64,000 nt of DNA, taken from positions 111,280 through 175,279 of the forward strand of contig NZ_MTAZ01000005.1 of assembly GCF_002150785.1 (NCBI RefSeq), read 5' to 3'. The DNA is from Arenibacter amylolyticus. GTDB lineage: Bacteria; Bacteroidota; Bacteroidia; Flavobacteriales; Flavobacteriaceae. Below are positions 27,739 through 36,434 of the stretch, piece after piece. The translations under genes were made by a program, and so were the position numbers. The notes under the pieces were generated by a model, which ran no database searches, was not told where the DNA came from, and worked only from the letters and a program-made list of their open reading frames with translations. The first letter of the stretch is position 1; every line of letters begins with the position of its first letter.

Positions 27739-29229
27739 ATGGCACTGAATTTCCGGATAATTTTTCACTTAATGGGTCTCCTGTTATTATGTAACGGAGG
27801 CTTTATGGTTTTGGCTGCTATTGTGAGTGGTATTTATGAAGATGGCGTAACGCTAGATATAGCCCTTGCTGCTATTGTTACCATGTTATTGGGGATGTTG
27901 TCCATGTTTTATACGCGGGAGCACGACAAGGAGGTGAAGCGGCGTGAAGGTTATATCATTGTTACTTTTGGCTGGTTGGTGATGTCTGCTTCTGGAATGT
28001 TGCCCTATCTTTTTTCCGAGTCAATTCCCGGGGTTACCAATGCCTTTTTTGAAACTATATCTGGCTATACTACCACCGGCGCGTCTATAGTAGACGATAT
28101 TGAGGCCTTGCCAAAGGGTATCCTATTCTGGCGGAGTTTAACCCATTGGATAGGGGGAATGGGGATCATTGTATTGGCTATTGCTATTTTACCGCTATTG
28201 GGAATTGGGGGGATGCAGTTGTTTGCGGCGGAAGCGCCTGGTCCCGGCGGGGATAAGTTGCATCCTAGGATTACGGATACTGCTAAAAGGTTATGGTTAA
28301 TATATTTTGCCTATACCGTGGCCGAAACCATTTTATTGAAATTGGCGGGGATGAACTTTTTTGACGCTATAAACCACTCCCTAGCTACACTCTCTACAGG
28401 CGGATTTTCTACCAAAAATGACAGTATGGCGTATTGGAATGATCAGCCTTTAATACAGTATATTGTTATTTTGTTTATGTTCTTGGCAGGAAGCAACTTT
28501 GTACTTAGTTATTATGCCTTTAAAGGAAAGGTTCAAAAAGTAATTAAGGACGAAGAATTTAAGTTTTACGCCATTTTTACAGGCTGCTTTGTAGTCCTTG
28601 CCGCCGTAGTAATCTATCTTAAAGCCAATGTTCCGGTATCCGAGTTTCATCCCATGGTGTTTGGGGAGGCCGAAAGTGCATTTAGGCATGCCTTGTTTCA
28701 GGTGGTGTCAGTAATCACTACCACGGGCTTTGTAACGGCAGATTTTACATCGTGGACCCCCTTTTTAACCATTCTCTTTTTTATTTTGATGTTTTTGGGA
28801 GGGTCTTCGGGGTCTACTTCTGGCGGAATTAAAGTTATGCGGCATATCCTTATTATTAAAAATGGATTGCTAGAATTTAAACGTACCATGCATACCAATG
28901 CAATAATTCCAGTGCGTTATAATAATAAGACGGTACAAGAGCATATTGTATACAATATTATAGGATTTTTAGTGCTCTATATGTTGTTATTTGTAGTGGG
29001 GTCCTTGGTGCTAGGGGCGCTTGGGCTCGATTTTGTAAGTGCTATTGGGGGTGCGGCTTCCTCATTAGGGAATGTGGGACCTGCTTTTGGGGACTTAAAC
29101 CCAGTAAGCAATTACAATAGTTTACCCAGCTTAGGTAAATGGTGGTGCGGTATATTAATGCTACTTGGGAGATTAGAGCTATTTACGGTCTTGATACTGT
29201 TTTCGCCCCATTTTTGGAAAAGAACCTAG
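27739..29229 (+). CDS. trkH: Trk potassium transporter membrane subunit TrkH
   Basis: The 496-residue membrane protein has the four membrane-pore-membrane repeats of the TrkH/KtrB superfamily. Selectivity-filter Gly loops are visible in TISGYTTTGASIV, TLSTGGFSTKN, VITTTGFVTAD and AASSLGNVGPAFG. It takes up K+ (with H+ or Na+ coupling or as a gated channel) together with TrkA, for turgor control, which is relevant in salty habitats. A bidirectional terminator lies about 100 bases downstream. Confidence 0.97.
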   Translation: MALNFRIIFHLMGLLLLCNGGFMVLAAIVSGIYEDGVTLDIALAAIVTMLLGMLSMFYTREHDKEVKRREGYIIVTFGWLVMSASGMLPYLFSESIPGVTNAFFETISGYTTTGASIVDDIEALPKGILFWRSLTHWIGGMGIIVLAIAILPLLGIGGMQLFAAEAPGPGGDKLHPRITDTAKRLWLIYFAYTVAETILLKLAGMNFFDAINHSLATLSTGGFSTKNDSMAYWNDQPLIQYIVILFMFLAGSNFVLSYYAFKGKVQKVIKDEEFKFYAIFTGCFVVLAAVVIYLKANVPVSEFHPMVFGEAESAFRHALFQVVSVITTTGFVTADFTSWTPFLTILFFILMFLGGSSGSTSGGIKVMRHILIIKNGLLEFKRTMHTNAIIPVRYNNKTVQEHIVYNIIGFLVLYMLLFVVGSLVLGALGLDFVSAIGGAASSLGNVGPAFGDLNPVSNYNSLPSLGKWWCGILMLLGRLELFTVLILFSPHFWKRT

Positions 29230-29330
29230 GTGGCCTCTTTAAGGTGGTAGTATCTTATTAGGAATTTTGAAGGTGGATGGTTCCTGTGATGTTTTGAAGC
29301 TTTACTTATTTTTATAAAATATATTAAATA

Positions 29331-29359
29331 AAAATGGACATCGGTTAGGATGTCCATTT
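29331..29359. terminator. Bidirectional terminator between trkH and the aminotransferase gene
   Basis: A perfect 11-base stem (AAATGGACATC / GATGTCCATTT) with a 6-base loop lies between convergent genes. The T run is better on the minus strand, directly after the aminotransferase stop, but it can serve both transcripts. Confidence 0.85.
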
Positions 29360-29386
29360 GTAATTCTAGGGGCTTAATAAAAGGTA

Positions 29387-30571
29387 TTATAAAACCGCCT
29401 TAATTCTTGCTATTGCTTCTCTTAATTCTTTTTCAGATGCTGCATAGGAAATCCTAATGCAATTTTTGTTTCCAAAGGCCTCACCAGTTACGGTAGCAAC
29501 ATTGGCATTCTCCAAAAGGTAAAGAGAGAAGTCCGAAGCGTTATTGATCTCGGTACCGTTAATAGTCTTTCCAAAGAAGCTGGAGATATCTGGGAACACA
29601 TAAAATGCGCCTTCTGGTACGTTTAGGTTAAAACCTTCAATTTCACCTAACAGCTCTAAGACAAGGTCTCTTCTTTTGTGAAACTCATCAATCATATATT
29701 TAATGGAGGATACCGGGGCATTGATAGCAGCAATGGTTGCGCGCTGTGCTATGGCATTGGCACCGCTGGTAATCTGTCCCTGAAACTTGTTACAAGCCCT
29801 TGCAATCCACTCAGGGCCTCCAATGTAACCAATACGCCATCCAGTCATGGCAAATGCTTTAGATACTCCGTTAACGGTAACCGTACGATCGTACATACCA
29901 TCTATATTGGCTATGCTTACGTGGCTGCCTTTAAAGTTGATGTGTTCGTATATTTCGTCAGATACCACAAAGATATCGGGGTGGTTTCTAAGTACGGCTG
30001 CTAAGCCTTCTAGCTCTTCCCTGCTGTAAACAGATCCACTTGGATTACAAGGGGAGCTAAACCACATCATTTTTGTTTTTGGGGTGATGGCCTTTTCCAA
30101 TTGCTCGGGGGTCATTTTAAAATCGGTATCTATACTGGTAGGTACTTCAACCGGAACGCCGCCTGCCAATTTTACGATGTCGCTGTAACTTACCCAATAT
30201 GGTGCTGGTAAGATAACCTCGTCCCCGTCGTTTAACATTACCATGGCAACATTGGCCAAGGATTGCTTGGCTCCCGTAGAGACTACAATCTGGCTTAAAC
30301 CATAGGTAAGGCCATTGTCTCTTTTAAATTTGTTCGCAATTGCTTCCTTTAGGTCTGCATACCCATCTACCGGGGAATAGCTGCTGTAGTTCTGGTCTAT
30401 GGCTTCCTTGGCAGCCTCTTTAATGAACTCTGGAATGTTAAAGTCCGGCTCTCCCAAACTTAGACCGATAATGTCTTTTCCTTCACTTTTTAATTCCCTT
30501 GCTTTTGCGGCCATAGCTAAAGTGGCCGAAGTTGACATGGAGTTGATCCTGTCGGATAAATGGTTCTTCAT
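29387..30571 (-). CDS. Aspartate aminotransferase (class I, PLP)
   Basis: The 394-residue fold-type I aminotransferase carries the PLP Lys in VNGVSKAFAMTGWRIGY, plus NPSGSVYSREEL, VVSDEIYEHINF and the C-terminal CIRISYAASEKEL with the substrate carboxylate Arg. The length and the N-terminal SLGEPDFNIPEFI match the thermophile/Bacillus-type AspB group (1-beta). It interconverts aspartate and oxaloacetate; prephenate or other amino donors are possible in this subgroup. It lies 16 bases downstream of the desaturase gene, so the two are probably one transcript. Confidence 0.94.
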   Translation of the reverse strand: MKNHLSDRINSMSTSATLAMAAKARELKSEGKDIIGLSLGEPDFNIPEFIKEAAKEAIDQNYSSYSPVDGYADLKEAIANKFKRDNGLTYGLSQIVVSTGAKQSLANVAMVMLNDGDEVILPAPYWVSYSDIVKLAGGVPVEVPTSIDTDFKMTPEQLEKAITPKTKMMWFSSPCNPSGSVYSREELEGLAAVLRNHPDIFVVSDEIYEHINFKGSHVSIANIDGMYDRTVTVNGVSKAFAMTGWRIGYIGGPEWIARACNKFQGQITSGANAIAQRATIAAINAPVSSIKYMIDEFHKRRDLVLELLGEIEGFNLNVPEGAFYVFPDISSFFGKTINGTEINNASDFSLYLLENANVATVTGEAFGNKNCIRISYAASEKELREAIARIKAVL

Positions 30572-30587
30572 TGCTATTCTCGATTTA

Positions 30588-31688
30588 CTAATATTGTAGT
30601 GATGGGTTTTTGCCCAATTCTTTTAAATGTTTGAAGTGCGAAATTATGGCTTTTCTTGTAGTTTCATATTCGTTGTAAGGCAAATTAAACTCGTTTGCCG
30701 TCTCTTTCACAATTTTGGCAATTTTTGTGTAATGTATATGGCTAATATTGGGGAATATATGGTGCTCTACCTGATGATTTAATCCGCCCGTAAACCAATT
30801 TACAATGCGATTATTGGTTCCAAAATTTACCGTGGTGAACAATTGATGGATGGCCCATGTGTTTTTCATGCTACCGTCTTCGGCAGGTAAAGGCGTATCC
30901 GCATGGTCTACAACGTGTGCCAATTGGAAAACTACACTAAGAATTACCCCAGCTACGTAATGCATAATGAAGAAGCCCAATAGAATCTTCCACCAAGCTA
31001 TATTAAGAATCAGCATTGGGAGGATGATCCAAATAGTTAGATAAATTAGTTTGGTGACTACCAACATAGACCAGTTTAAAATGGGACTGGGAAATTTTCC
31101 ATAAGATAATTTTCTTTTAGTATACCGGTACATTTGTTGGAAATCGGTTGTAATTGCCCAGTTAAAGGTTAGCAATCCATAAAGGAATATGGAGTAATAA
31201 TGCTGAAACCTATGAAATCTATGCCATTTGGCGTGCTTGGAAAATCTCAGGATGCGTCCTGCTTCTAGATCCTCGTCGTGTTCGTGTATATTGGTGTAAG
31301 TATGGTGAAGCACATTGTGCTGTACCTGCCAGTTGTAGACGTTCCCAGCAAGGATATAGATGCTACCCCCCATAATTTTATTTACCCATTTTTTATTGGA
31401 GTAGGATCCATGATTTCCATCATGCATCACATTCATGCCTACCCCCGCCATGCCAATTCCCATTACGATGGTAAGAAGGAGGTTGGCCCAATTGGGAAGT
31501 CCTAGGGTTAAAATAAGGAAATAGGGCGTTAAAAACAGCGCGAACATAATGGCTGTTTTTACATGTAATTTCCAGTTTCCGGTTTTCTTTATGTTGTTTT
31601 CCTTGAAATAATCGTTGACTCTTTTATTCAGTGTTTTAAAAAATTGAGCTGAATCTTTTCTAGAAAATCTAATGGTTTTATTTTCCAT
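30588..31688 (-). CDS. Membrane fatty acid desaturase (front-end / acyl-lipid type)
   Basis: This 366-residue integral membrane di-iron enzyme has the three His boxes: HDGNH (89-93), HNVLHH (124-129) and NHQVEHH (304-310). The Gln in the third box (QxxHH) is typical of front-end desaturases such as delta-5/delta-6 types. Four membrane segments are visible. It inserts a double bond into membrane acyl chains, for example for cold adaptation. It heads a unit with the aminotransferase gene. An imperfect -7 box (TATATTTA) lies in its short leader. The regiospecificity cannot be read from sequence. Confidence 0.93.
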   Translation of the reverse strand: MENKTIRFSRKDSAQFFKTLNKRVNDYFKENNIKKTGNWKLHVKTAIMFALFLTPYFLILTLGLPNWANLLLTIVMGIGMAGVGMNVMHDGNHGSYSNKKWVNKIMGGSIYILAGNVYNWQVQHNVLHHTYTNIHEHDEDLEAGRILRFSKHAKWHRFHRFQHYYSIFLYGLLTFNWAITTDFQQMYRYTKRKLSYGKFPSPILNWSMLVVTKLIYLTIWIILPMLILNIAWWKILLGFFIMHYVAGVILSVVFQLAHVVDHADTPLPAEDGSMKNTWAIHQLFTTVNFGTNNRIVNWFTGGLNHQVEHHIFPNISHIHYTKIAKIVKETANEFNLPYNEYETTRKAIISHFKHLKELGKNPSLQY

Positions 31689-31804
31689 GATTTAATTTTT
31701 TGTAAATATACGGCAAAAGAACATTTATTTTGTGAATTAGAGGGGGGTTAAACCTAGCCGATGTGAATGAAAGTGCTATTTTTGGCAATAATTTTAATAT
31801 ACAT

Positions 31805-32440
31805 ATGGACCTTTCTATTATCTATAAATACTTTCCTGAGCTAACAGAGTTACAAAAGGAACAGTTTTCCAAGTTGCAAGATATATATCAGGATTGGAAT
31901 ACAAAAATCAATGTGGTTTCCAGAAAGGATATCGATGAGCTTTACATACGTCATGTATTGCATTCAATGGGAATTGCTAAGTTTCATCAGTTTGCGCCCG
32001 GTTCCTCGGTCTTGGATGTAGGAACGGGGGGTGGTTTTCCCGGGATTCCCTTGGCAATTCTTTTCCCAGAAACCCAATTTGTTTTGGTAGATGCCATTGG
32101 TAAAAAAATTAAAGTTGTTCAGGAGGTGATAGACAAATTAGGAATCACCAATGTAACGGCCATGCATACCAGAGTGGAAGAGTTAGATCAGCAGTTCGAT
32201 TTTATTGTGAGTCGTGCCGTAGCAGCCATGCCTACCTTTGTGCATTGGGTGAAGGGGAAGATAAAAAAAGATTCTGTCCACAATATAAGGAACGGAATCC
32301 TTTATCTTAAAGGAGGTGATTTGGAAGAGGAGCTTAAAGAATATCGCACCGTGGAAGTGTATCCTTTGTCAGATTACTTCGAGGAGGAATTTTTTGAGAC
32401 CAAAAAGCTGGTTTATCTTCCTGTGAAATATAGGGGTTAA
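31805..32440 (+). CDS. rsmG: 16S rRNA (guanine527-N7)-methyltransferase
   Basis: From the ATG at 31805 (MDLSIIYKYFPELTELQ) the protein has 211 residues, the normal length; an in-frame codon at 31763 would add 14 residues with no family similarity. The SAM motif VLDVGTGGGFPGIPLAI and the preceding VVSRKDIDELYIRHVLHS are RsmG signatures. It methylates G527 in the 530 loop of 16S rRNA; loss in other bacteria gives low-level streptomycin resistance. It is divergent from the desaturase gene. A terminator lies 236 bases downstream. Confidence 0.95.
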   Translation: MDLSIIYKYFPELTELQKEQFSKLQDIYQDWNTKINVVSRKDIDELYIRHVLHSMGIAKFHQFAPGSSVLDVGTGGGFPGIPLAILFPETQFVLVDAIGKKIKVVQEVIDKLGITNVTAMHTRVEELDQQFDFIVSRAVAAMPTFVHWVKGKIKKDSVHNIRNGILYLKGGDLEEELKEYRTVEVYPLSDYFEEEFFETKKLVYLPVKYRG

Positions 32441-32675
32441 ATGTGTAGTAGGGATTTATAGGACTCTCTACAGCGCCTTCCGTATTCCTTGATGGCAGTT
32501 AATAAGTTGATGGCCCAAGAAATGGGATTTAAGCTTTGTTTGTGGTGGTTTAATGGTTGTCTCATACGAAGATTATTTTAAGTGTTAAGGTGGTTGGTAT
32601 GTAAATGTAACGTTTCAATTCTTAAAATATTGCGTTTAGGAGAGGTATAAAATAAGGTTGATGACAGCTGTAAAT

Positions 32676-32710
32676 AAAACCCGTAGCAAATTGTTCGCTA
32701 CGGGTTTTTT
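32676..32710 (+). terminator. Intrinsic terminator upstream of the SusC locus
   Basis: The stem AAAACCCGTAGC / GCTACGGGTTTT is followed by further T. Its 25-base core is almost the same as the terminator at 43095-43119, past the other end of the SusC-cytochrome block. It probably ends the rsmG transcript. Confidence 0.85.
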
Positions 32711-32759
32711 ATTGGGGAGAATAATAGTTGCCATAGTATAGGTTGTTGTGGTTGTGATT

Positions 32760-32791
32760 TTTTTAACAAAAGTCGCGCAGTTTGTTAAAAA
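32760..32791. repeat. Perfect 11-base inverted repeat TTTTTAACAAA / TTTGTTAAAAA
   Basis: The arms are separated by 10 bases (AGTCGCGCAG), so the arm centres are 21 bases apart, two turns of DNA, as expected for a dimeric regulator. It lies about 385 bases upstream of the SusC start and 16 bases before the tiny reading frame. A shorter relative, TTTTAACA-N8-TGTTAAAA, occurs at 45769-45792. Confidence 0.5.
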
Positions 32792-32807
32792 GGGTGAGGT
32801 GTGCGTA

Positions 32808-32915
32808 ATGCTGTTTCTTTTTTTATTCTTGATTGGATGGTTATGGCCAATGTTTATAGGCTGTTGGGTGAGTTATTATAGATTTATTGGTCGAGGTTTA
32901 GGGAGTATTGTTTAA
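32808..32915 (+). CDS. Possible tiny hydrophobic peptide (35 aa), weakly supported
   Basis: ATG at 32808 opens a 35-codon frame with one clear hydrophobic helix (LFLFLFLIGWLWPMFIGCWV) followed by SYYRFIGRG, a basic cap. A purine-rich AGGGTGAGG lies about 10 bases upstream. It sits just after an inverted repeat and 260 bases before the SusC gene. There is no homology evidence and AT-rich spacers produce such frames by chance. Confidence 0.2.
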   Translation: MLFLFLFLIGWLWPMFIGCWVSYYRFIGRGLGSIV

Positions 32916-33174
32916 AGCTTTTTTTCAAATTCTCTTCATTAATTTTCACAATACGTTAACAGTTTCTGTGATTTTTTTCTACATTTACGGTGTAAGTGTA
33001 GAAATTACAATTGTTCTTTTTGTTCAGTGTTCCTTTTATATCCATAATGGGTTTTACGGTGTACCCTTGTATGCCAACTGATCTAAGAGTGCTGATTTTT
33101 AATGGATGCACCGCTGCGTTTAAAACCATTTCTCTGAAAGAGGGAAAAAAATAACCATCTAAACATTGAACATT

Positions 33175-36100
33175 ATGGAGGAGAATTCCAGGCTTACTAT
33201 TCTTAGAGAATACGTATTTAAAAAGAAACCGAGGTTTGGGCTATCAGTACTGCTTTTTGCTATGACACTGTGCAGCCTACAAGGGTATGCGAACTTTAAT
33301 TTTTATGAAGATTTTCCTGTATCCCCGCAGCAGGAAATCAGCGGAACCGTAACGGATGGTCTTGGGCCGCTTCCAGGGGCTAGTATAGTGGTAAAAGGTA
33401 CCACTAATGGTACCCAATCAGATTTTGATGGAAATTACTCTATTTCAGGAGTTCCTAGTGATGCCGTGCTGGTCTTTAGTTATATTGGTTATAAAACAGC
33501 CGAGATTCAGGTAAACGGACAAACTACTATTAACGTTACGCTGGAGGAAGATGCCAGCCAGTTAGAAGAAGTGGTGGTAGTAGGTTATGGAACCCAGAAA
33601 AAGGCAACCCTTACAGGATCGGTTGCGACCGTTGATGGGGAAGCTCTGGAAAAATCATCTTCTCCAAACCTAGGTACAGCACTAGCCGGTAAAGTGGCGG
33701 GTCTGTATATTGATACGGGGAATGCTGCTCCTGGTGCAGAGAATACTGGTATCAGGGTGCGTGGAACCAATACGTTTAACAATTCCTCGGCACTGGTAGT
33801 AATAGACGGGATTCCAGATCGTGCAGGAGGGATTAGCAGAATCAATCCGGCCGATATCGAGAGTATCTCGGTATTGAAGGATGCTTCGGCGGCCATTTAT
33901 GGGGCGCGAGCTGCAAACGGGGTGATTTTGGTAACCACAAAACGAGGAAAGATCGGAAAACCACAAGTGAAAATTACAAGTAGCTATGGTTTGCAAAGCT
34001 TTACAACAACACCGGATATGTTAACAGGTGCCGAATATATGGACTTGGTTAACCTACTAAATGTATATAAGCTTCCCACCAATGAATGGGCAGCGGCAAA
34101 TGCAGTTAGGGGGGAGCCTTTTACACGTCCAAATGGAGAGGTTTTAAACCCTACCTATACCACCGAAAGAATTAGGAAAACAGCTGCGGGCGATGATCCA
34201 TGGGCTTTTCCTGATACCGATTGGATGGAAGAGGTGACTACTTCTGGTGCGCCTATCCAACGTCAAGGGATCCAGGTCTCTGGAGGTACCGAGAGTGTTA
34301 GGTATATGGCGTCTTTGGGGCACTTAAGACAGGACGTGAATTTTAAGAATGCACCAAAAGGATATACTCAGTATGATTTGAGACTTAATCTAGATGCTGA
34401 TATCAATGATTACCTTAAAATGAACGTAGGCCTATACTCTAGGCAAGAAGAGAATTATACTGCTACCAATACCCCTGGGAATGTTTTTAACGATTTGGTA
34501 AGACAGTATCCTTGGTTTCCAGCATATTGGCCAACAGGTGAATTTGGTCCGGATATAGAAAACGGAAATAACCCTGCTATAAGGGTTACAGACTTGCCCG
34601 GATATAACGACAGGAGTACCAATTTTGTACAGAGTAACATAGGAGTAACCTTGAAAGTGCCTGGAATAGAGGGGCTAGAGTTAATGGCAAATATGTCCTA
34701 TGATAAAATGAATATGGACTTTAAGCAGTGGCAACGCCCATGGCAGTTGTATACCTGGGATGGGGTTAATAGAGATTCCTCTGGTTTAACTGCTGCAGAT
34801 AGAGGTCCAGGTGATCCAAGTTTAACTCAGGAACACACTACCCTAACAGATTTCACTGCATCTTTCAATGCTTCCTATGAAAAGGAATTTGGGAATCATT
34901 ATTTTAAATTACTTGGTGGGGTTACCCGTGAAGAATCCGAACAGAGTTTCTTTGGTGCCTTTAGAAGATTTTTCCTTTCCAGTGACCTTGCTCAATTGGA
35001 TGTGGGAGGAAATGAAGGGCAGAATAGTTATGGTAATGGGTATGAGACTGCTCGTTTAAACTATTACGGTCGTCTAAACTATACCTACAAGGATAAGTAT
35101 CTATTGGAAGGCCTGTTTAGATATGACGGATCTTATTTATTTCCGGAGAACAATAGATTTGGATTCTTTCCTGGTGTATCCGCTGGTTGGGTAGTATCCG
35201 AGGAGCCATTTTTCCAGAAGGCAGCGCCCTTTATCAATTTCTTTAAGCTAAGAGGTTCCTACGGACAGTTAGGAAATGATAATGTACAGCCTTTTCAATA
35301 CATAGCTTCTTACGAATTGTCTGCAACGGGGCTTGGTTCCGTAGTTACCACGGCCTATGAGAATAAAGTGGCCAACCCAAATATCTCATGGGAAACCGCT
35401 ACTTCCAGAAATGTTGGTTTCGACTTAAGAACCTTTAATAATAAGGTGGTAGTAGGGTTTGACCTTTATAAGAATTCAAGATCCGATATTTTGACTACCC
35501 CACAAAAAACCCTTCCAGAGTATAGTGGAATTGCGGCTCCGGCGATAAATATTGGGGAGTTCGAGAATTCGGGATACGAAATTAGTTTGGGACTTAACGG
35601 AGGTGATCCTTCAGGATTTAATTATAGTATTACTTTCAATTTTAGTGATTCCGATAATAAATTGGTGTTCTTTGATGAACCAGATTTGGACGACCGCCCT
35701 TGGCAACGTCAAACTGGTGGTGAAATAGGAAGACCGCTTCGTTATAAGTTCGACGGTGTATTTAGATCCCAAGCAGAAATTGATGCAGAAACCTTGGATT
35801 ATAGTGGGGTTACTCCGCAACTTAAGCCAGGTGATGCTAGAGTAGTAGACATCAGTGGAGATGGGAAAATTGGTCCGGAAGATAAGACTAGGGTAGGAGG
35901 CAGTGCCTTTGCCGATACCCAGTTTGGATGGAACACCGCTATGAACTATAAGAACTTTGACTTTAGTATGTACTGGACCGGTTCAGCAGGAGGGTACAAT
36001 ACCTACGAGTGGAGTTTTATGTCCGGAACCTTAGCTAATGTTCAGCGAGATGTTAGGGATAGAGCTTGGTCCATAGATAACCCGGATGCCCCTGCTCCTA

Positions 36101-36423
36101 GGTTGGCAGATAGGGGAGATCAATGGTATTCTGGTCAAACCGATTATGCACTTATTACTAGAGACTTCTTTAGATTGAAAAATTTGGAATTAGGGTATAA
36201 CTTTAATGAAGATGTAATTGGTAGGTTCGGTATCCAAAGCCTCAGGGTTTCCGTTTCAGGTACTAACCTGATTACAATTACCGATTTCCCATTTGATCCG
36301 GAAGTAACGCAGAACGGAGTAAGCGTAGGATCCACTAGGGATGCTAGCGGTGGAGCGGTAAATAATGGAGGTGCCTACCCCATGTTGAAAACAATAATGA
36401 CCGGATTACAAATAACATTTTAA
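33175..36423 (+). CDS. SusC/RagA-family TonB-dependent outer-membrane transporter
   Basis: From the ATG at 33175 the protein has 1082 residues; a TTG nine bases upstream is a weaker start. A signal segment (GLSVLLFAMTLCSLQGYA) is followed by a carboxypeptidase-like regulatory domain (ISGTVTDGLGPLPGASIVVK to about residue 115), then the plug (VVVGYGTQKKATLTGSVA; LVVIDGIPDR; ISVLKDASAAIYGARAANGV) and a 22-strand barrel ending in GLQITF with terminal Phe. SusC proteins import glycans or peptides with energy from TonB. SusD follows after 11 bases. No glycoside hydrolase or peptidase gene is in the operon, so the cargo is unknown. Confidence 0.96.
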   Translation: MEENSRLTILREYVFKKKPRFGLSVLLFAMTLCSLQGYANFNFYEDFPVSPQQEISGTVTDGLGPLPGASIVVKGTTNGTQSDFDGNYSISGVPSDAVLVFSYIGYKTAEIQVNGQTTINVTLEEDASQLEEVVVVGYGTQKKATLTGSVATVDGEALEKSSSPNLGTALAGKVAGLYIDTGNAAPGAENTGIRVRGTNTFNNSSALVVIDGIPDRAGGISRINPADIESISVLKDASAAIYGARAANGVILVTTKRGKIGKPQVKITSSYGLQSFTTTPDMLTGAEYMDLVNLLNVYKLPTNEWAAANAVRGEPFTRPNGEVLNPTYTTERIRKTAAGDDPWAFPDTDWMEEVTTSGAPIQRQGIQVSGGTESVRYMASLGHLRQDVNFKNAPKGYTQYDLRLNLDADINDYLKMNVGLYSRQEENYTATNTPGNVFNDLVRQYPWFPAYWPTGEFGPDIENGNNPAIRVTDLPGYNDRSTNFVQSNIGVTLKVPGIEGLELMANMSYDKMNMDFKQWQRPWQLYTWDGVNRDSSGLTAADRGPGDPSLTQEHTTLTDFTASFNASYEKEFGNHYFKLLGGVTREESEQSFFGAFRRFFLSSDLAQLDVGGNEGQNSYGNGYETARLNYYGRLNYTYKDKYLLEGLFRYDGSYLFPENNRFGFFPGVSAGWVVSEEPFFQKAAPFINFFKLRGSYGQLGNDNVQPFQYIASYELSATGLGSVVTTAYENKVANPNISWETATSRNVGFDLRTFNNKVVVGFDLYKNSRSDILTTPQKTLPEYSGIAAPAINIGEFENSGYEISLGLNGGDPSGFNYSITFNFSDSDNKLVFFDEPDLDDRPWQRQTGGEIGRPLRYKFDGVFRSQAEIDAETLDYSGVTPQLKPGDARVVDISGDGKIGPEDKTRVGGSAFADTQFGWNTAMNYKNFDFSMYWTGSAGGYNTYEWSFMSGTLANVQRDVRDRAWSIDNPDAPAPRLADRGDQWYSGQTDYALITRDFFRLKNLELGYNFNEDVIGRFGIQSLRVSVSGTNLITITDFPFDPEVTQNGVSVGSTRDASGGAVNNGGAYPMLKTIMTGLQITF

Positions 36424-36434
36424 AAAATACTGAA

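Larger units (their letters stand above)
32441..33174. other. 734-base region between rsmG and the SusC gene
   Basis: This long spacer holds a strong terminator (32676-32710), a perfect inverted repeat (32760-32791), a tiny hydrophobic reading frame (32808-32915) and a degenerate -7 box, TACATTTA at 32980-32987, with GTTAAC about 21 bases before it. If that box is the SusC promoter, the leader would be about 180 bases, long enough for control at the RNA level. I recognise no riboswitch. A 29-codon frame at 32492 has no support. Confidence 0.6.

Noticed and set aside
32492..32581. 29-codon frame MAVNKLMAQEMG... after rsmG
   Set aside because: No conserved motif, no ribosome site, and it lies before the terminator in what is probably the rsmG 3' region.
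32930..33174. Riboswitch (TPP or cobalamin type) in the SusC leader
   Set aside because: I could not find the conserved core sequences of either class.
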